Part shown: in pieces, positions 39,605 through 47,503 of the stretch
How the letters are laid out: every line of letters starts with the position of its first letter
Numbering within the stretch: the first letter of the stretch is position 1
Assembly: GCF_019449275.2 (NCBI RefSeq)
Contig: NZ_JAHZQZ020000016.1
Span: 21,309-85,308, forward strand
Direction: 5' to 3'
From: Microbacterium sp. HD4P20
GTDB taxonomy: Bacteria; Actinomycetota; Actinomycetes; Actinomycetales; Microbacteriaceae
DNA: 64,000 nt
Made by a program: the position numbers and the translations under genes
Notes under the pieces: model-generated
Told to the model about the DNA's origin: nothing
Database searches by the model: none
What the model saw: the letters and a program-made list of their open reading frames with translations, nothing else

Positions 39605-40520
39605 ACCCGCATCGGCTGCCGCCCGCCGCATCGTCGTGGCGGGGGCATCCGGTCTGATCGGCAGCGCGCTCGTCGACAGCCTGCGATCCGACGGCCTCCG
39701 GGTGACCACGCTGGTGCGTCGGCCGGCCACGGCGCCGGACGAGGTCGAATGGCTCGCCGACGACCGTCCGCTCGATCCGGCGGTGCTGGACGGCGCCTCC
39801 GCAGTGGTAGGGCTCAATGGCGCCAGCATCGGTCGCTTCCCATGGACCCCGGCGTACAAGAACACCCTGCTGTGGTCACGCATCACGCCGACGCAAGCCC
39901 TCGCTCGCGCCATCCGGCACCTCGGGACGGATGCCCCTGCCTTCGTCTCGGCCTCGGCGGTCGGCTACTACGGCACGGCGCCGGGCGCGCGGCTTACCGA
40001 GCGCGCACGCCGCGGCGAGACCTTCCTCGCCGACCTGTGCGGAGAATGGGAGGGCGCTGCCCTCGCGGCCGGCGATCACGCACCGATTGCGCTGCTGCGC
40101 ACCGCGCCGGTGGTCCATCGCCACGGAGTGCTGGCCCCGCTCCTGCTGCTGACGAAGGCGGGACTGAGCGGTCCGATCGGCCGCGGCACGCAGGCTTGGC
40201 CGTGGATCTCGCTCCAGGACGAGGTTCGTGCGATCCGCCATGTGATCGATGCCCGGCTGGACGGACCGGTGAATCTCAGCGGACCGACGCGCGCCACGGC
40301 GAACGATCTGGGGTTCGCTCTCGCGGTGCGGATGAACCGGCCGTTCCTGCTGAGGGCGCCCGAGTGGGGCATGAAACTGGTTCTCGGCCGCGACGCGACC
40401 GAGGCGCTCCTGACCCCTGATATGAACGTCGTGCCCGAGGTCCTGCGGACCACTGGCTTCGCGTTCACGCACCCCACGATCGAGGCAGCCGTCGACGCGG
40501 CCGTGCCCGCGGCCTCCTGA
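39597..40520 (+). CDS. TIGR01777 family NAD-dependent epimerase-like protein (YfcH/SulA type)
   Basis: Extended short-chain dehydrogenase fold, 307 residues, of the TIGR01777 group with no proven reaction. The Rossmann motif is VVAGASGLIGSALV near 13-26; the active-site YxxxK of true epimerases is not obvious (ASAVGYYGTAPG holds the tyrosine). The C-terminal DUF1731 region (ALLTPDMNVVPEVLRTTGF) is present. Start is a TTG at 39597, overlapping osmC by 8 nt, with GAGG at a fair distance upstream. Coupled translation with osmC suggests a stress or envelope role, not more. Confidence 0.83.
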   Translation: MPEPASAAARRIVVAGASGLIGSALVDSLRSDGLRVTTLVRRPATAPDEVEWLADDRPLDPAVLDGASAVVGLNGASIGRFPWTPAYKNTLLWSRITPTQALARAIRHLGTDAPAFVSASAVGYYGTAPGARLTERARRGETFLADLCGEWEGAALAAGDHAPIALLRTAPVVHRHGVLAPLLLLTKAGLSGPIGRGTQAWPWISLQDEVRAIRHVIDARLDGPVNLSGPTRATANDLGFALAVRMNRPFLLRAPEWGMKLVLGRDATEALLTPDMNVVPEVLRTTGFAFTHPTIEAAVDAAVPAAS

Positions 40521-40556
40521 CCCGGATCTCGCGTCGGACGAGCCTACGAACCCGCG

Positions 40557-41006
40557 TCAGCGCGTGCGGTCGGCGGCCTCCAGGCGGATCGCGCTGCGTA
40601 CGGCCTCACGGGCGCGCCGCCGATCGCCGGCCGCGTCGTACGCGAGCCCGAGGCGATACCAGGCGCGCCAGTCGCCCGGATTGGCCTCGACGTCCGCGCG
40701 ATACGCCGGGAACAGGGCATCCCCGTCGGCGCGTGCGACACGACCGCTCGGACGCAGGGTCACCTCGTCTTGCGGCAGCGCACCCTCGGCCTCGAGCCTG
40801 CGGCCGACCTGCTGCGCCCGGACGCCGAACCACAGCTCGCGCGCCAGCGCCCATGCCGCAACGAGGGGCAGCACCACCAGCGCGACCCCCAGAGCGATCC
40901 CGACGGGATCGCCGCTGATCAGCAGCAGCCACGCCCGCTGTCCGACGAGCACGATGTACAGCGTCAGCAGCACCGCCATGACGGCGACGCCGATGCGTGC
41001 GCTCAT
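40557..41006 (-). CDS. Membrane protein with C-terminal TPR-like repeat
   Basis: 149 residues with two membrane helices (about 6-30 and 36-55) and a soluble C-terminal half that resembles a single tetratricopeptide unit (FPAYRADVEANPGDWRAWYRLGLAYDAAGDRRRAREAVRSAI). I do not recognise it further; homologues in Microbacteriaceae are annotated only as tetratricopeptide-like. It overlaps the dapB stop by 4 nt (ATGA) and so is coexpressed with dapB. Confidence 0.7.
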   Translation of the reverse strand: MSARIGVAVMAVLLTLYIVLVGQRAWLLLISGDPVGIALGVALVVLPLVAAWALARELWFGVRAQQVGRRLEAEGALPQDEVTLRPSGRVARADGDALFPAYRADVEANPGDWRAWYRLGLAYDAAGDRRRAREAVRSAIRLEAADRTR

Positions 41007-41821
41007 GCGCCCGTCGTCCGGGCGACCTGACCCGGCACGCCTCCCTCGTCGACGGGCGACTGAGGCGCCGGTGTCGCCGCGGCCCGGCCGATACCGATGT
41101 CGATCAGGCTGTCGAGGCCGACGACGACGCCCTGCGCGTCGCGGGCGGCGCGCAGGGCGAGACGGATGCCGGGGGCATAGGCGAGCGCGGGATCCACGGT
41201 GTCGTGCGCGATCGTCAGTGACTCGCCGGCGCCGGACAGAATTGTCTCTTGCCGAGCCACGACGCCCGGCCGCCGCAGCGAGTGAATGGGCACGCTCGCC
41301 ACCTGCTGACCGCGGGCGCGCTGATCGACGTGCGGGGACTCGACCGGCCCGACGGCTTCGCGCGCCGCCGCGATGAGCTCGGCGGTTCGGACGGCGGTGC
41401 CACTCGGCGAGTCGATCTTCGTCTCGCGGTGTGCCTCGACGATCTCGATCGAGGGGAAGAACGGCGCCGCCGCCGCGGCCAGCGCCGATCCGAGCACGGA
41501 GCCCAGGGAGAAATTGGGGATGAAGACCGCGCCGACGCCGGCGGCGTCGGCGAGCGGGCGGATGAGGGCGATGCGCTCGGCCGACCAGCCCGACGTGCCC
41601 ACCAGCACGCTGGTCCCCTGTTCGATGGCCGCGCGCACCACGTCGATCGACACCGCCGGAGTCGACGCGTCGACCACCAGATCCGCACCGGCCAGCTCCG
41701 ACAACGGGGAGCTCGAAGACAGCACGGCCGACACCTCGAATCCCGATTCTGCCGCCACCACGTCGCGGATGATTCCGCCGAGCTTGCCGGTTCCGCCCAC
41801 GATGGCCACGCGCGTCGTCAT
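41003..41821 (-). CDS. dapB: 4-Hydroxy-tetrahydrodipicolinate reductase
   Basis: NAD(P)H reductase of the lysine/DAP pathway. The Rossmann motif is VAIVGGTGKLGGII near 5-18; the catalytic His and Lys lie four apart in EAHRETKIDSPSGTA, and SPSGTA is the DHDP-binding loop. The second histidine of the usual HH pair is Arg, which some actinobacterial enzymes share. ATG at 41821 (272 residues) begins the family sequence; the open frame beyond it is divergent gene territory. Followed by the TPR-like membrane gene. Confidence 0.93.
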   Translation of the reverse strand: MTTRVAIVGGTGKLGGIIRDVVAAESGFEVSAVLSSSSPLSELAGADLVVDASTPAVSIDVVRAAIEQGTSVLVGTSGWSAERIALIRPLADAAGVGAVFIPNFSLGSVLGSALAAAAAPFFPSIEIVEAHRETKIDSPSGTAVRTAELIAAAREAVGPVESPHVDQRARGQQVASVPIHSLRRPGVVARQETILSGAGESLTIAHDTVDPALAYAPGIRLALRAARDAQGVVVGLDSLIDIGIGRAAATPAPQSPVDEGGVPGQVARTTGA

Positions 41822-41887
41822 GGCCACCATCCTAGGCGGGCACGCGCGACGAGCCTGGCGGGTGACCGCGTCTACGCTGGAGGTGTG

Positions 41888-42388
41888 GTGACCCTGCGCC
41901 CCTCCCCCGTCGACGCCGCCGACGCCCACGAGCTCCTTGCGGAGTACTTCCGCGATCGCACCGAAGGCTTCGCCGAACTCGACGTGTCATATCGGACGAC
42001 ATTCCCCGATCCGGCCGCATTCGAACCCCCCGCGGGTGTGTTCATCGTGCTCGACGACGACGAGGGCGCGCCGGCGGGCTGCGGCGGCATCCGTCTGCTC
42101 TCGCCGGGAGCCCACGGCACCCGCTACGAGGTGAAGCACCTCTATCTGCGGCCGCGGACGCGCGGACGCGGCTGGAGCCGCCTGCTGATGCGTGAGCTCG
42201 AATCCCGCGCACGTGGGCTGGGCGCACGGGAACTCGTGCTCGACACCCACCACTCGCTCGAAGCCGCAGCCGCCCTCTACGCACGGACCGGCTTCGCGGC
42301 CATCCCGCGCTACAACGACAATCCCAACGCGTCGCGGTGGTACGGCAAGGTCCTCGGCGAGGGCCGCACGGACCAGGCCCTGCCCTAG
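41888..42388 (+). CDS. GNAT family acetyltransferase
   Basis: 166-residue N-acetyltransferase, acceptor unknown. Motif A is VKHLYLRPRTRGRGWSRLLM, followed by LVLDTHHSLEAAAALYARTGF. The glycine-rich loop reads RGRGWS rather than the common RGxGxG, a small departure. The start is one of two adjacent GTGs at 41885/41888; TACGCT just upstream could be a -10 giving a leaderless message. Divergent from dapB, convergent with the phosphatase gene (6-nt gap). Confidence 0.85.
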   Translation: MTLRPSPVDAADAHELLAEYFRDRTEGFAELDVSYRTTFPDPAAFEPPAGVFIVLDDDEGAPAGCGGIRLLSPGAHGTRYEVKHLYLRPRTRGRGWSRLLMRELESRARGLGARELVLDTHHSLEAAAALYARTGFAAIPRYNDNPNASRWYGKVLGEGRTDQALP

Positions 42389-42394
42389 CCGATC

Positions 42395-42997
42395 TCAGAC
42401 GGGATAGACCTCAGGAAGCCCGGTGCGCAGTTCGACCGGGAGGTGGGACATGTCGTTGTGGGAAAGGATGGTCCAGGGTCGGCTCTGCTTCTGCGCGATG
42501 ACGGTCAGCCCGCAGTGCGCCTGATTCAGGGTCATCCATCGCCACTCGGGCGCCTGCAGCACCTCGCGCACGAACCACGCGATGACGAAGTTGTGGGTGA
42601 TCACGAGTTCGTGCACCTCGCCGCGTTTTCGCACCAGGAACTCGCTCACCGCGTCGGACATCTGCGCTCGGCCCGCCTCGACCTCGGCCTCGGTCACGGA
42701 GCCGAAGAACGGCTCGAAGACCGAGGGCGTCTCTTCCGTCATGCCGGTCGGCACGCAGTCGAACAGCAGCGCGGAAGGCTCCGGGGCGAGCGACGGCATC
42801 CGCTCCGAGACCGCGCGCGCCGTCTCGCTGGCACGCTCGAGCGGCGAATGCCACACGGCATCGAACGGCACGCCCGAAAGGCGGTCCGCCAGGAGCGATG
42901 CTTGACGCCGGCCTCGCGGTGAAAGGGGGCCGTCGACCAGTCCGTGCTCGGCGTTCTGATGCTCGCCATGCCGCACGAGGTAGATGTAGTGCGTCAC
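42395..42997 (-). CDS. Histidine phosphatase superfamily protein
   Basis: Phosphoglycerate-mutase-like phosphatase with 200 residues. The phosphohistidine is in LVRHGEH at 8-14; the second histidine is in ELVITHNFVIAWF. SPLERASETARAV is also conserved. The acidic region around TGMTEETPSVF suggests a specificity loop; the substrate is unknown. Start is a GTG at 42997 that gives VTHYIYLVRHG; another GTG at 43048 would place two hairpins within the coding region. It is downstream of the AKR gene on the same strand. Confidence 0.85.
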   Translation of the reverse strand: MTHYIYLVRHGEHQNAEHGLVDGPLSPRGRRQASLLADRLSGVPFDAVWHSPLERASETARAVSERMPSLAPEPSALLFDCVPTGMTEETPSVFEPFFGSVTEAEVEAGRAQMSDAVSEFLVRKRGEVHELVITHNFVIAWFVREVLQAPEWRWMTLNQAHCGLTVIAQKQSRPWTILSHNDMSHLPVELRTGLPEVYPV

Positions 42998-43008
42998 GCA
43001 GCTCACTT

Positions 43009-43038
43009 CGTCGGGGGTTGCGTGCCCCGACGGGGCAC
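43009..43038 (-). promoter_or_regulatory. Two overlapping, mutually exclusive hairpins between the AKR and phosphatase genes
   Basis: CGTCGGGG (43009-43016) pairs with CCCCGACG (43025-43032) over 8 bp, and GTGCCCC (43022-43028) pairs with GGGGCAC (43032-43038) over 7 bp. They share the CCCC, so only one can form. This could be the AKR terminator with an alternative fold, or an attenuator before the phosphatase gene. Confidence 0.45.
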
Positions 43039-43105
43039 CGATTTCCACCCTACGTCACCGACGGATGGCTCTCCGGGGCATGTGGAGACTTCGGCGCGCC
43101 GCGCC

Positions 43106-44146
43106 CTATTCCGACGCGCGCGCGATGTCGGACAGCTGTGCCCGGCTGAGCCGTATTCCCACGCCCTGCACGAGCTCCTCGACGTGCTCCGGCGCGTAGG
43201 CGTTGACGATCGGGGCCGTCACGAGCTTCTGCGACAGCAGCCAGGCCACGGCGACCGCTGCATCCGGCACGCCGAGCTCGGTTCCGACGGTGTCCAGCGC
43301 GCGGAGCGTTCGGCTGCCGCGGCGGTTGAGGTTCGCAGCCAGCTGGGCGCCGCGCACCGACAGCGAGCCACGCGGGCGCGTGCGCTGGCGCCCGGCGAGG
43401 AAGCCGTGCTCGAGCGCATGGGACGGCGTCACGGCCATGCCCTGTGCGCCCGCGACCAGCCGCAGGTCGGCATCGAACTCGTGGCGGCGCAGCACGTTGA
43501 ACGGAACGTCGAGGACGGTGATGCGAGGGTAGCCCGCAGAGGCCAGGATGCGGGCCTCGACCAGCTGCGCGGCCGTGTAGCCCATCGCGCCGATCGCCCC
43601 GACTTTGCCCGATTCGACCAGCCACTCCGCCGTGGCCAGCGTGTCTTCCAGTGCGGTCGCGGAGTCGGTGGAGGCGTCGAGCGAGAGCACGTCGATGCGC
43701 TCGGTCCGCAGGCGCGTGAGCGATGCCTCGACCGAGCGGATCAGATTCACCGGGCCCAGCCCGGGGTTGTCGGCGTGCCCGCCCACCCGCACCACCAGGA
43801 CGACGTCGTCCCGCAGACCGCGCGAGTGCAGCCACTGCCCGATGATGTGCTCGCTGCGACCGCCCGAGAAACTGTCGGACGTATGGACGGTGTTCCCGCC
43901 CAGCTCGGCGTACGCGTCGAGGATCGCGTGGCTCGACTCCAGGTCGACGTTCCAGCCGAACTCGGCTCCGCCGAGGATCAGCGGGAAGACTGCCGCGCCG
44001 CTCTCTCCGAGCGGCACGCGGACGTTGCTGCCCACCGATGGGCCCTGAACGGGAATCGGGGCGGACGGGTGCACTCCCGGCGCGGGAGGGGCTGCGGCAT
44101 CCGGGCTCGTCGGGGGTAGCGTCGAGTCAACACCGAAGTAAGCCAT
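43106..44146 (-). CDS. Aldo/keto reductase fold protein with all four catalytic residues replaced
   Basis: 346-residue protein with the AKR (beta/alpha)8 framework: GGNTVHTSDSFSGGRSEHII, SLTRLRTERIDVLSL, SGKVGAIGAMGYTAAQL and a C-terminal NAYAPEHVEEL. The catalytic tetrad of AKRs is Asp, Tyr, Lys, His. Here the aligned positions are H88, F93, R120 and D157, so none is kept. The first 40 residues are Pro/Ala-rich. GAGGGGG precedes the ATG at 44146. Two overlapping hairpins follow the gene. Either a non-catalytic sensor or partner, or an enzyme with new chemistry. Sequence shows the loss directly; family comparison is from memory. Confidence 0.83.
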   Translation of the reverse strand: MAYFGVDSTLPPTSPDAAAPPAPGVHPSAPIPVQGPSVGSNVRVPLGESGAAVFPLILGGAEFGWNVDLESSHAILDAYAELGGNTVHTSDSFSGGRSEHIIGQWLHSRGLRDDVVLVVRVGGHADNPGLGPVNLIRSVEASLTRLRTERIDVLSLDASTDSATALEDTLATAEWLVESGKVGAIGAMGYTAAQLVEARILASAGYPRITVLDVPFNVLRRHEFDADLRLVAGAQGMAVTPSHALEHGFLAGRQRTRPRGSLSVRGAQLAANLNRRGSRTLRALDTVGTELGVPDAAVAVAWLLSQKLVTAPIVNAYAPEHVEELVQGVGIRLSRAQLSDIARASE

Positions 44147-44358
44147 GTGCCACCCCCTCACGAAAACCCCGGTGGAGTCGCCGTGATCGCTGTTTCCGCA
44201 CCCCCCGGCGCGTACTTCGAGGGTAAGGCAGTCCAGACAGCCGACCGCCCAAGCAGGCGAACTGTCGATAAACATTACATAACGCTTTCATCACGACCCG
44301 GGCGTCGCAGGTGCGTTCGTCCCCGCTGGGGCGGACGAGTGGCGACGAACGCGAACGA

Positions 44359-44395
44359 CGGATGCCCGCCCCTCCGCGAGGGAGGGACGGGCATC
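44359..44395 (-). terminator. Terminator after pnp
   Basis: Inverted repeat GGATGCCCGCCCCTCC / GGAGGGACGGGCATCC with one mismatch and a short loop, starting 34 nt after the pnp stop. No long U run. Confidence 0.75.
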
Positions 44396-44429
44396 CGGAC
44401 AGCCAGGCCTGGTCGGCCCCGTGGGATTG

Positions 44430-46721
44430 TCAGACCTCTGCGGGAGCCTCCGGAGCGGGGGTTGCCGCATCGCGGCCCTCCTGGTCGGCAGACTCCTCGA
44501 GCACCGGCTCGAGCGACAGCTTGCCGCGGTCGTCGATCTTGGTGATCTTGACCAGCAGCTTCTGCCCGACCGACAGCACATCGTCGACGTTCTCGACGCG
44601 CTTGCCGCCGGCCAGCTTGCGGACCTCGGTCACGTGCAGGAGCCCGTCCTTGCCCGGCAGCAGCGAGACGAACGCGCCGAACGTCGCGATCTTCACCACG
44701 GTGCCGAGGAACTGCTCGCCGACCTCCGGGTTGGTGGGGTTGGCGATCGCGTTCACCTGTGCGCGGGCAGCCTCGGCCGACGGACCATCGACCGCGCCGA
44801 TGTAGACGGTGCCGTCCTCCTCGATGGAGATCTGCGCGCCGGTCTCGTCCTGGATCGCGTTGATCGTCTTGCCCTTGGGGCCGATCAGCTCGCCGATCTT
44901 GTCGACCGGGATCTGCACGCTGATCACGCGCGGAGCGGTCGGCGCCATCTCGTCAGGACCGTCGATCGCAGCGTTCAGCACGCCGAGGATCGTGAGACGC
45001 GCCTCGTGAGCCTGCTGCAGCGCGGCGGTGAGCACCGACGACGGGATGCCGTCGAGCTTGGTGTCGAGCTGGATGGCGGTGACGAACTCACTCGTGCCGG
45101 CGACCTTGAAGTCCATGTCGCCCAGGGCGTCCTCGGCCCCGAGGATGTCGGTCAGCGCGGCGTAGCGGGTCTGACCGTCGACCTCGTCCGTCACCAGGCC
45201 CATCGCGATGCCCGCGACCGGCGCGCGCAGCGGCACACCGGCGTTCAGCAGCGACAGAGTGGACGCGCACACCGAACCCATCGACGTCGAGCCGTTGGAG
45301 CCGAGAGCCTCGGACACCTGACGGATCGCGTAGGGGAACTCCTCGCGGCTGGGCAGCACCGGTACGAGGGCGCGCTCGGCCAGGAAGCCGTGCCCGATCT
45401 CGCGACGCTTGGGGCTGCCCACACGGCCGGTCTCACCGGTCGAGTAGGGCGGGAAGTTGTAGTGGTGCATGTAGCGCTTGTGCGTGACGGGCGACAGCGA
45501 GTCGATCTGCTGCTCCATCTTGAGCATGTTGAGCGTCGTGACACCCAGGATCTGGGTCTCGCCACGTTGGAAGATCGCCGAACCATGGACGCGCGGGATG
45601 ACCTGCACCTCGGCATCCAGCGGTCGGATGTCGGCGAGGCCGCGCCCGTCCATGCGGACGCCCTCGGCGAGGATGCGGCTGCGCACGATCGTCTTCGTGA
45701 CCGACTTGTACGCCGCTGAGAACTCCAGCGTCGCGACGGCCTGCAGCTCACCCGACTCGACGGCTGCGAGCAGCTCGGCCCTGACGGCATCCTTCAGCTC
45801 GTCGTCGGCGTTCTGACGCTCCTGCTTGTCGGCGATCTGGTAGATCGGGACGAGCTTGTCGTACGCGCGGTGCGCCACGAAGTCGTACGTCTCCTGGCTG
45901 TAGGGCAGGAAGACCGGGAACTCCTTGATCTCCTTCGCCGAGGTGTTCGCCACCTCGCTCTGCGCCTTCACGAGCTGCTTGATGAACGGCTTCGACGCCT
46001 CGAGACCCTCGGCCACGACCTGCTCGTTGGGCTTGGTGGCGCCGCCCTTGATGAGGTTCCACGAGCCTTCGGTGGCCTCCGCCTCGACCATCATGATCGC
46101 GACATCCTCGTTGCCGTCGGCGTCGGTGATGACGCGGCCAGCCACGATGAGGTCGAAGACGGCCTCCTCGAGCTGGGTGACCGTCGGGAACGCGATCCAC
46201 TGGTCGGCGTTGTCGCCGTGGCCGGGGATGAGCGCCAGGCGGACGCCGGCGATCGGGCCGGAGAACGGCAGGCCCGAGATCTGGGTCGACAGCGACGCCG
46301 CGTTGATGGCGAGAGCGTCGTAGAACTCGCCGGGCGCGATCGAGAGGACCGTCACGACGATCTGCACCTCGTTGCGGAGGCCCTCGACGAACGACGGACG
46401 CAGCGGGCGGTCGATGAGACGGCAGACGAGGATCGCCTCGGTCGAGGGACGACCCTCACGACGGAAGAACGAGCCGGGGATCTTGCCCGCGGCGTACGAG
46501 CGCTCTTCGACGTCGACGGTCAGCGGGAAGAAGTCGAAGCCTTCGCGCGGGTGCTTTCCGGCGCTGGTGGCCGAGAGGAGCATCGTCTCCTCGTCGAGGT
46601 ACGCGGCGACGGCACCCTGTGCCTGCTGCGCGAGTCGCCCGGTCTCGAACCGAACGGTGCGGGTGCCGAAGCGTCCGTTGTCGAGGACGGCTTCGGCGGC
46701 GGTGATTTCAGGACCTTCCAA
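44430..46721 (-). CDS. pnp: Polyribonucleotide nucleotidyltransferase
   Basis: Phosphorolytic 3'-5' exoribonuclease, also making poly(A)-like tails. Two RNase PH domains, then KH ([18 protein letters not shown] near 610-630) and S1 ([19 protein letters not shown]) domains in 763 residues. The start is a TTG at 46721 ([16 protein letters not shown]), with AGGAGAG seven bases before it; the upstream in-frame ATG lies outside the family's start. The usual rpsO neighbour is absent, and the 329 nt before the next gene hold only regulatory-looking repeats and a hairpin. Confidence 0.96.
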   Translation of the reverse strand: MEGPEITAAEAVLDNGRFGTRTVRFETGRLAQQAQGAVAAYLDEETMLLSATSAGKHPREGFDFFPLTVDVEERSYAAGKIPGSFFRREGRPSTEAILVCRLIDRPLRPSFVEGLRNEVQIVVTVLSIAPGEFYDALAINAASLSTQISGLPFSGPIAGVRLALIPGHGDNADQWIAFPTVTQLEEAVFDLIVAGRVITDADGNEDVAIMMVEAEATEGSWNLIKGGATKPNEQVVAEGLEASKPFIKQLVKAQSEVANTSAKEIKEFPVFLPYSQETYDFVAHRAYDKLVPIYQIADKQERQNADDELKDAVRAELLAAVESGELQAVATLEFSAAYKSVTKTIVRSRILAEGVRMDGRGLADIRPLDAEVQVIPRVHGSAIFQRGETQILGVTTLNMLKMEQQIDSLSPVTHKRYMHHYNFPPYSTGETGRVGSPKRREIGHGFLAERALVPVLPSREEFPYAIRQVSEALGSNGSTSMGSVCASTLSLLNAGVPLRAPVAGIAMGLVTDEVDGQTRYAALTDILGAEDALGDMDFKVAGTSEFVTAIQLDTKLDGIPSSVLTAALQQAHEARLTILGVLNAAIDGPDEMAPTAPRVISVQIPVDKIGELIGPKGKTINAIQDETGAQISIEEDGTVYIGAVDGPSAEAARAQVNAIANPTNPEVGEQFLGTVVKIATFGAFVSLLPGKDGLLHVTEVRKLAGGKRVENVDDVLSVGQKLLVKITKIDDRGKLSLEPVLEESADQEGRDAATPAPEAPAEV

Positions 46722-46913
46722 GAGGTCTCTCCTTCTTTGTTTAGGCTCGCACGCGCGTTTCGCGCACGAGCTTGTGCGAAGGAGCAGGAACAGGCAGATG
46801 TCGGCGCGCGGCATATCCGCGGGGTTCGCCAGCGCTGGTCACCAGTAGAAGACCACCCGCCGCGTCGGCATCGAGGAATCCACCACAGGGGACCAGCTAG
46901 CTGCCGGCCTGCT

Positions 46914-46975
46914 CCACAGTGCCCATATAAAGCACAGTGCTCATATGGAATTGAGCGGTTGCCCACAGGGCAACC
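46914..46975 (-). promoter_or_regulatory. pnp upstream region: direct repeats and a perfect hairpin
   Basis: In the 329-nt gene-free stretch before pnp (46722-47050) two 16-nt direct repeats, CCACAGTGCCCATATA (46914-46929) and GCACAGTGCTCATATG (46932-46947), are followed by a perfect 8-bp hairpin GGTTGCCC-ACA-GGGCAACC (46957-46975). The repeats look like operator half-sites and the hairpin like a terminator or leader stem. Apart from these I see nothing else in the stretch. Confidence 0.45.
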
Positions 46976-47050
46976 CGACCCAGCTTATCAGCGGGCGCGC
47001 GAATCCCGGCATCCCTGGCGACAGTCGGATGCCCCGCCTAGGGTTGAAGC

Positions 47051-47233
47051 ATGAGCACCGACGACAAGCCGGCGAGCGCGGCATCCGACGAGATGAAGCG
47101 CAAATTCAAAGAAGCCCTCGACAAGAAGAACGCGCATCACCGAGAAGGCGAGGCGCACCTGGACGCCGACTCGGGGATCCACGGGACCCACGGCGCTGTC
47201 ACGAAGCGCGAGTTCCGGCGCAAGAGCGGGTAG
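47051..47233 (+). CDS. DUF5302 family small protein
   Basis: 60-residue basic, histidine-containing protein: EMKRKFKEALDKKNAHHREG followed by GIHGTHGAVTKREFRRKSG matches the DUF5302 pattern of small actinobacterial proteins of unknown role. The C-terminal RRKSG is typical. It has a rare Glu/Lys/Arg-rich composition and no fold signal beyond helix. A second small gene starts 16 nt later. Confidence 0.8.
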   Translation: MSTDDKPASAASDEMKRKFKEALDKKNAHHREGEAHLDADSGIHGTHGAVTKREFRRKSG

Positions 47234-47249
47234 GAAGGCGGGCGGGGCC

Positions 47250-47435
47250 ATGAGCGATTTCAGGGAGCGAATCCCGGACGACGAGCGCGAAGTGCCTCTC
47301 GACGACGAGGTCGAACTGGAGACACCGCCCCCGACGCTGGATCCGATGGAATCCGTCGAGGACGAGACCGACGAGCTGACCGAGCACGAGCGTGAGGCAG
47401 CCATCGAAGCAGGCGAGATCGACCCGGGGAGCTGA
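47250..47435 (+). CDS. Small acidic hypothetical protein
   Basis: 61 residues, with 22 Asp/Glu, no Cys, and the sequence MSDFRERIPDDEREVPLDDE at the start. I do not recognise it. Codon third positions are G/C-rich and it is preceded by GGCGGGGCC rather than a strong ribosome site, so translation may depend on the DUF5302 gene 16 nt upstream. Opposite charge to its neighbour suggests, at most, that the two could bind each other. It ends before a bidirectional terminator. Confidence 0.6.
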   Translation: MSDFRERIPDDEREVPLDDEVELETPPPTLDPMESVEDETDELTEHEREAAIEAGEIDPGS

Positions 47436-47460
47436 CGACCACCACCGGATCCGAGACGAT

Positions 47461-47498
47461 CGCGAGGCCCCGTCCGCTCCAGCGGACGGGGCCTCGCG
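47461..47498. terminator. Bidirectional terminator
   Basis: Perfect 18-bp inverted repeat with a 2-nt loop (47461-47478 / 47481-47498), between the convergent small acidic gene and dctA. It can serve both strands. Confidence 0.85.
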
Positions 47499-47503
47499 GC
47501 GTC

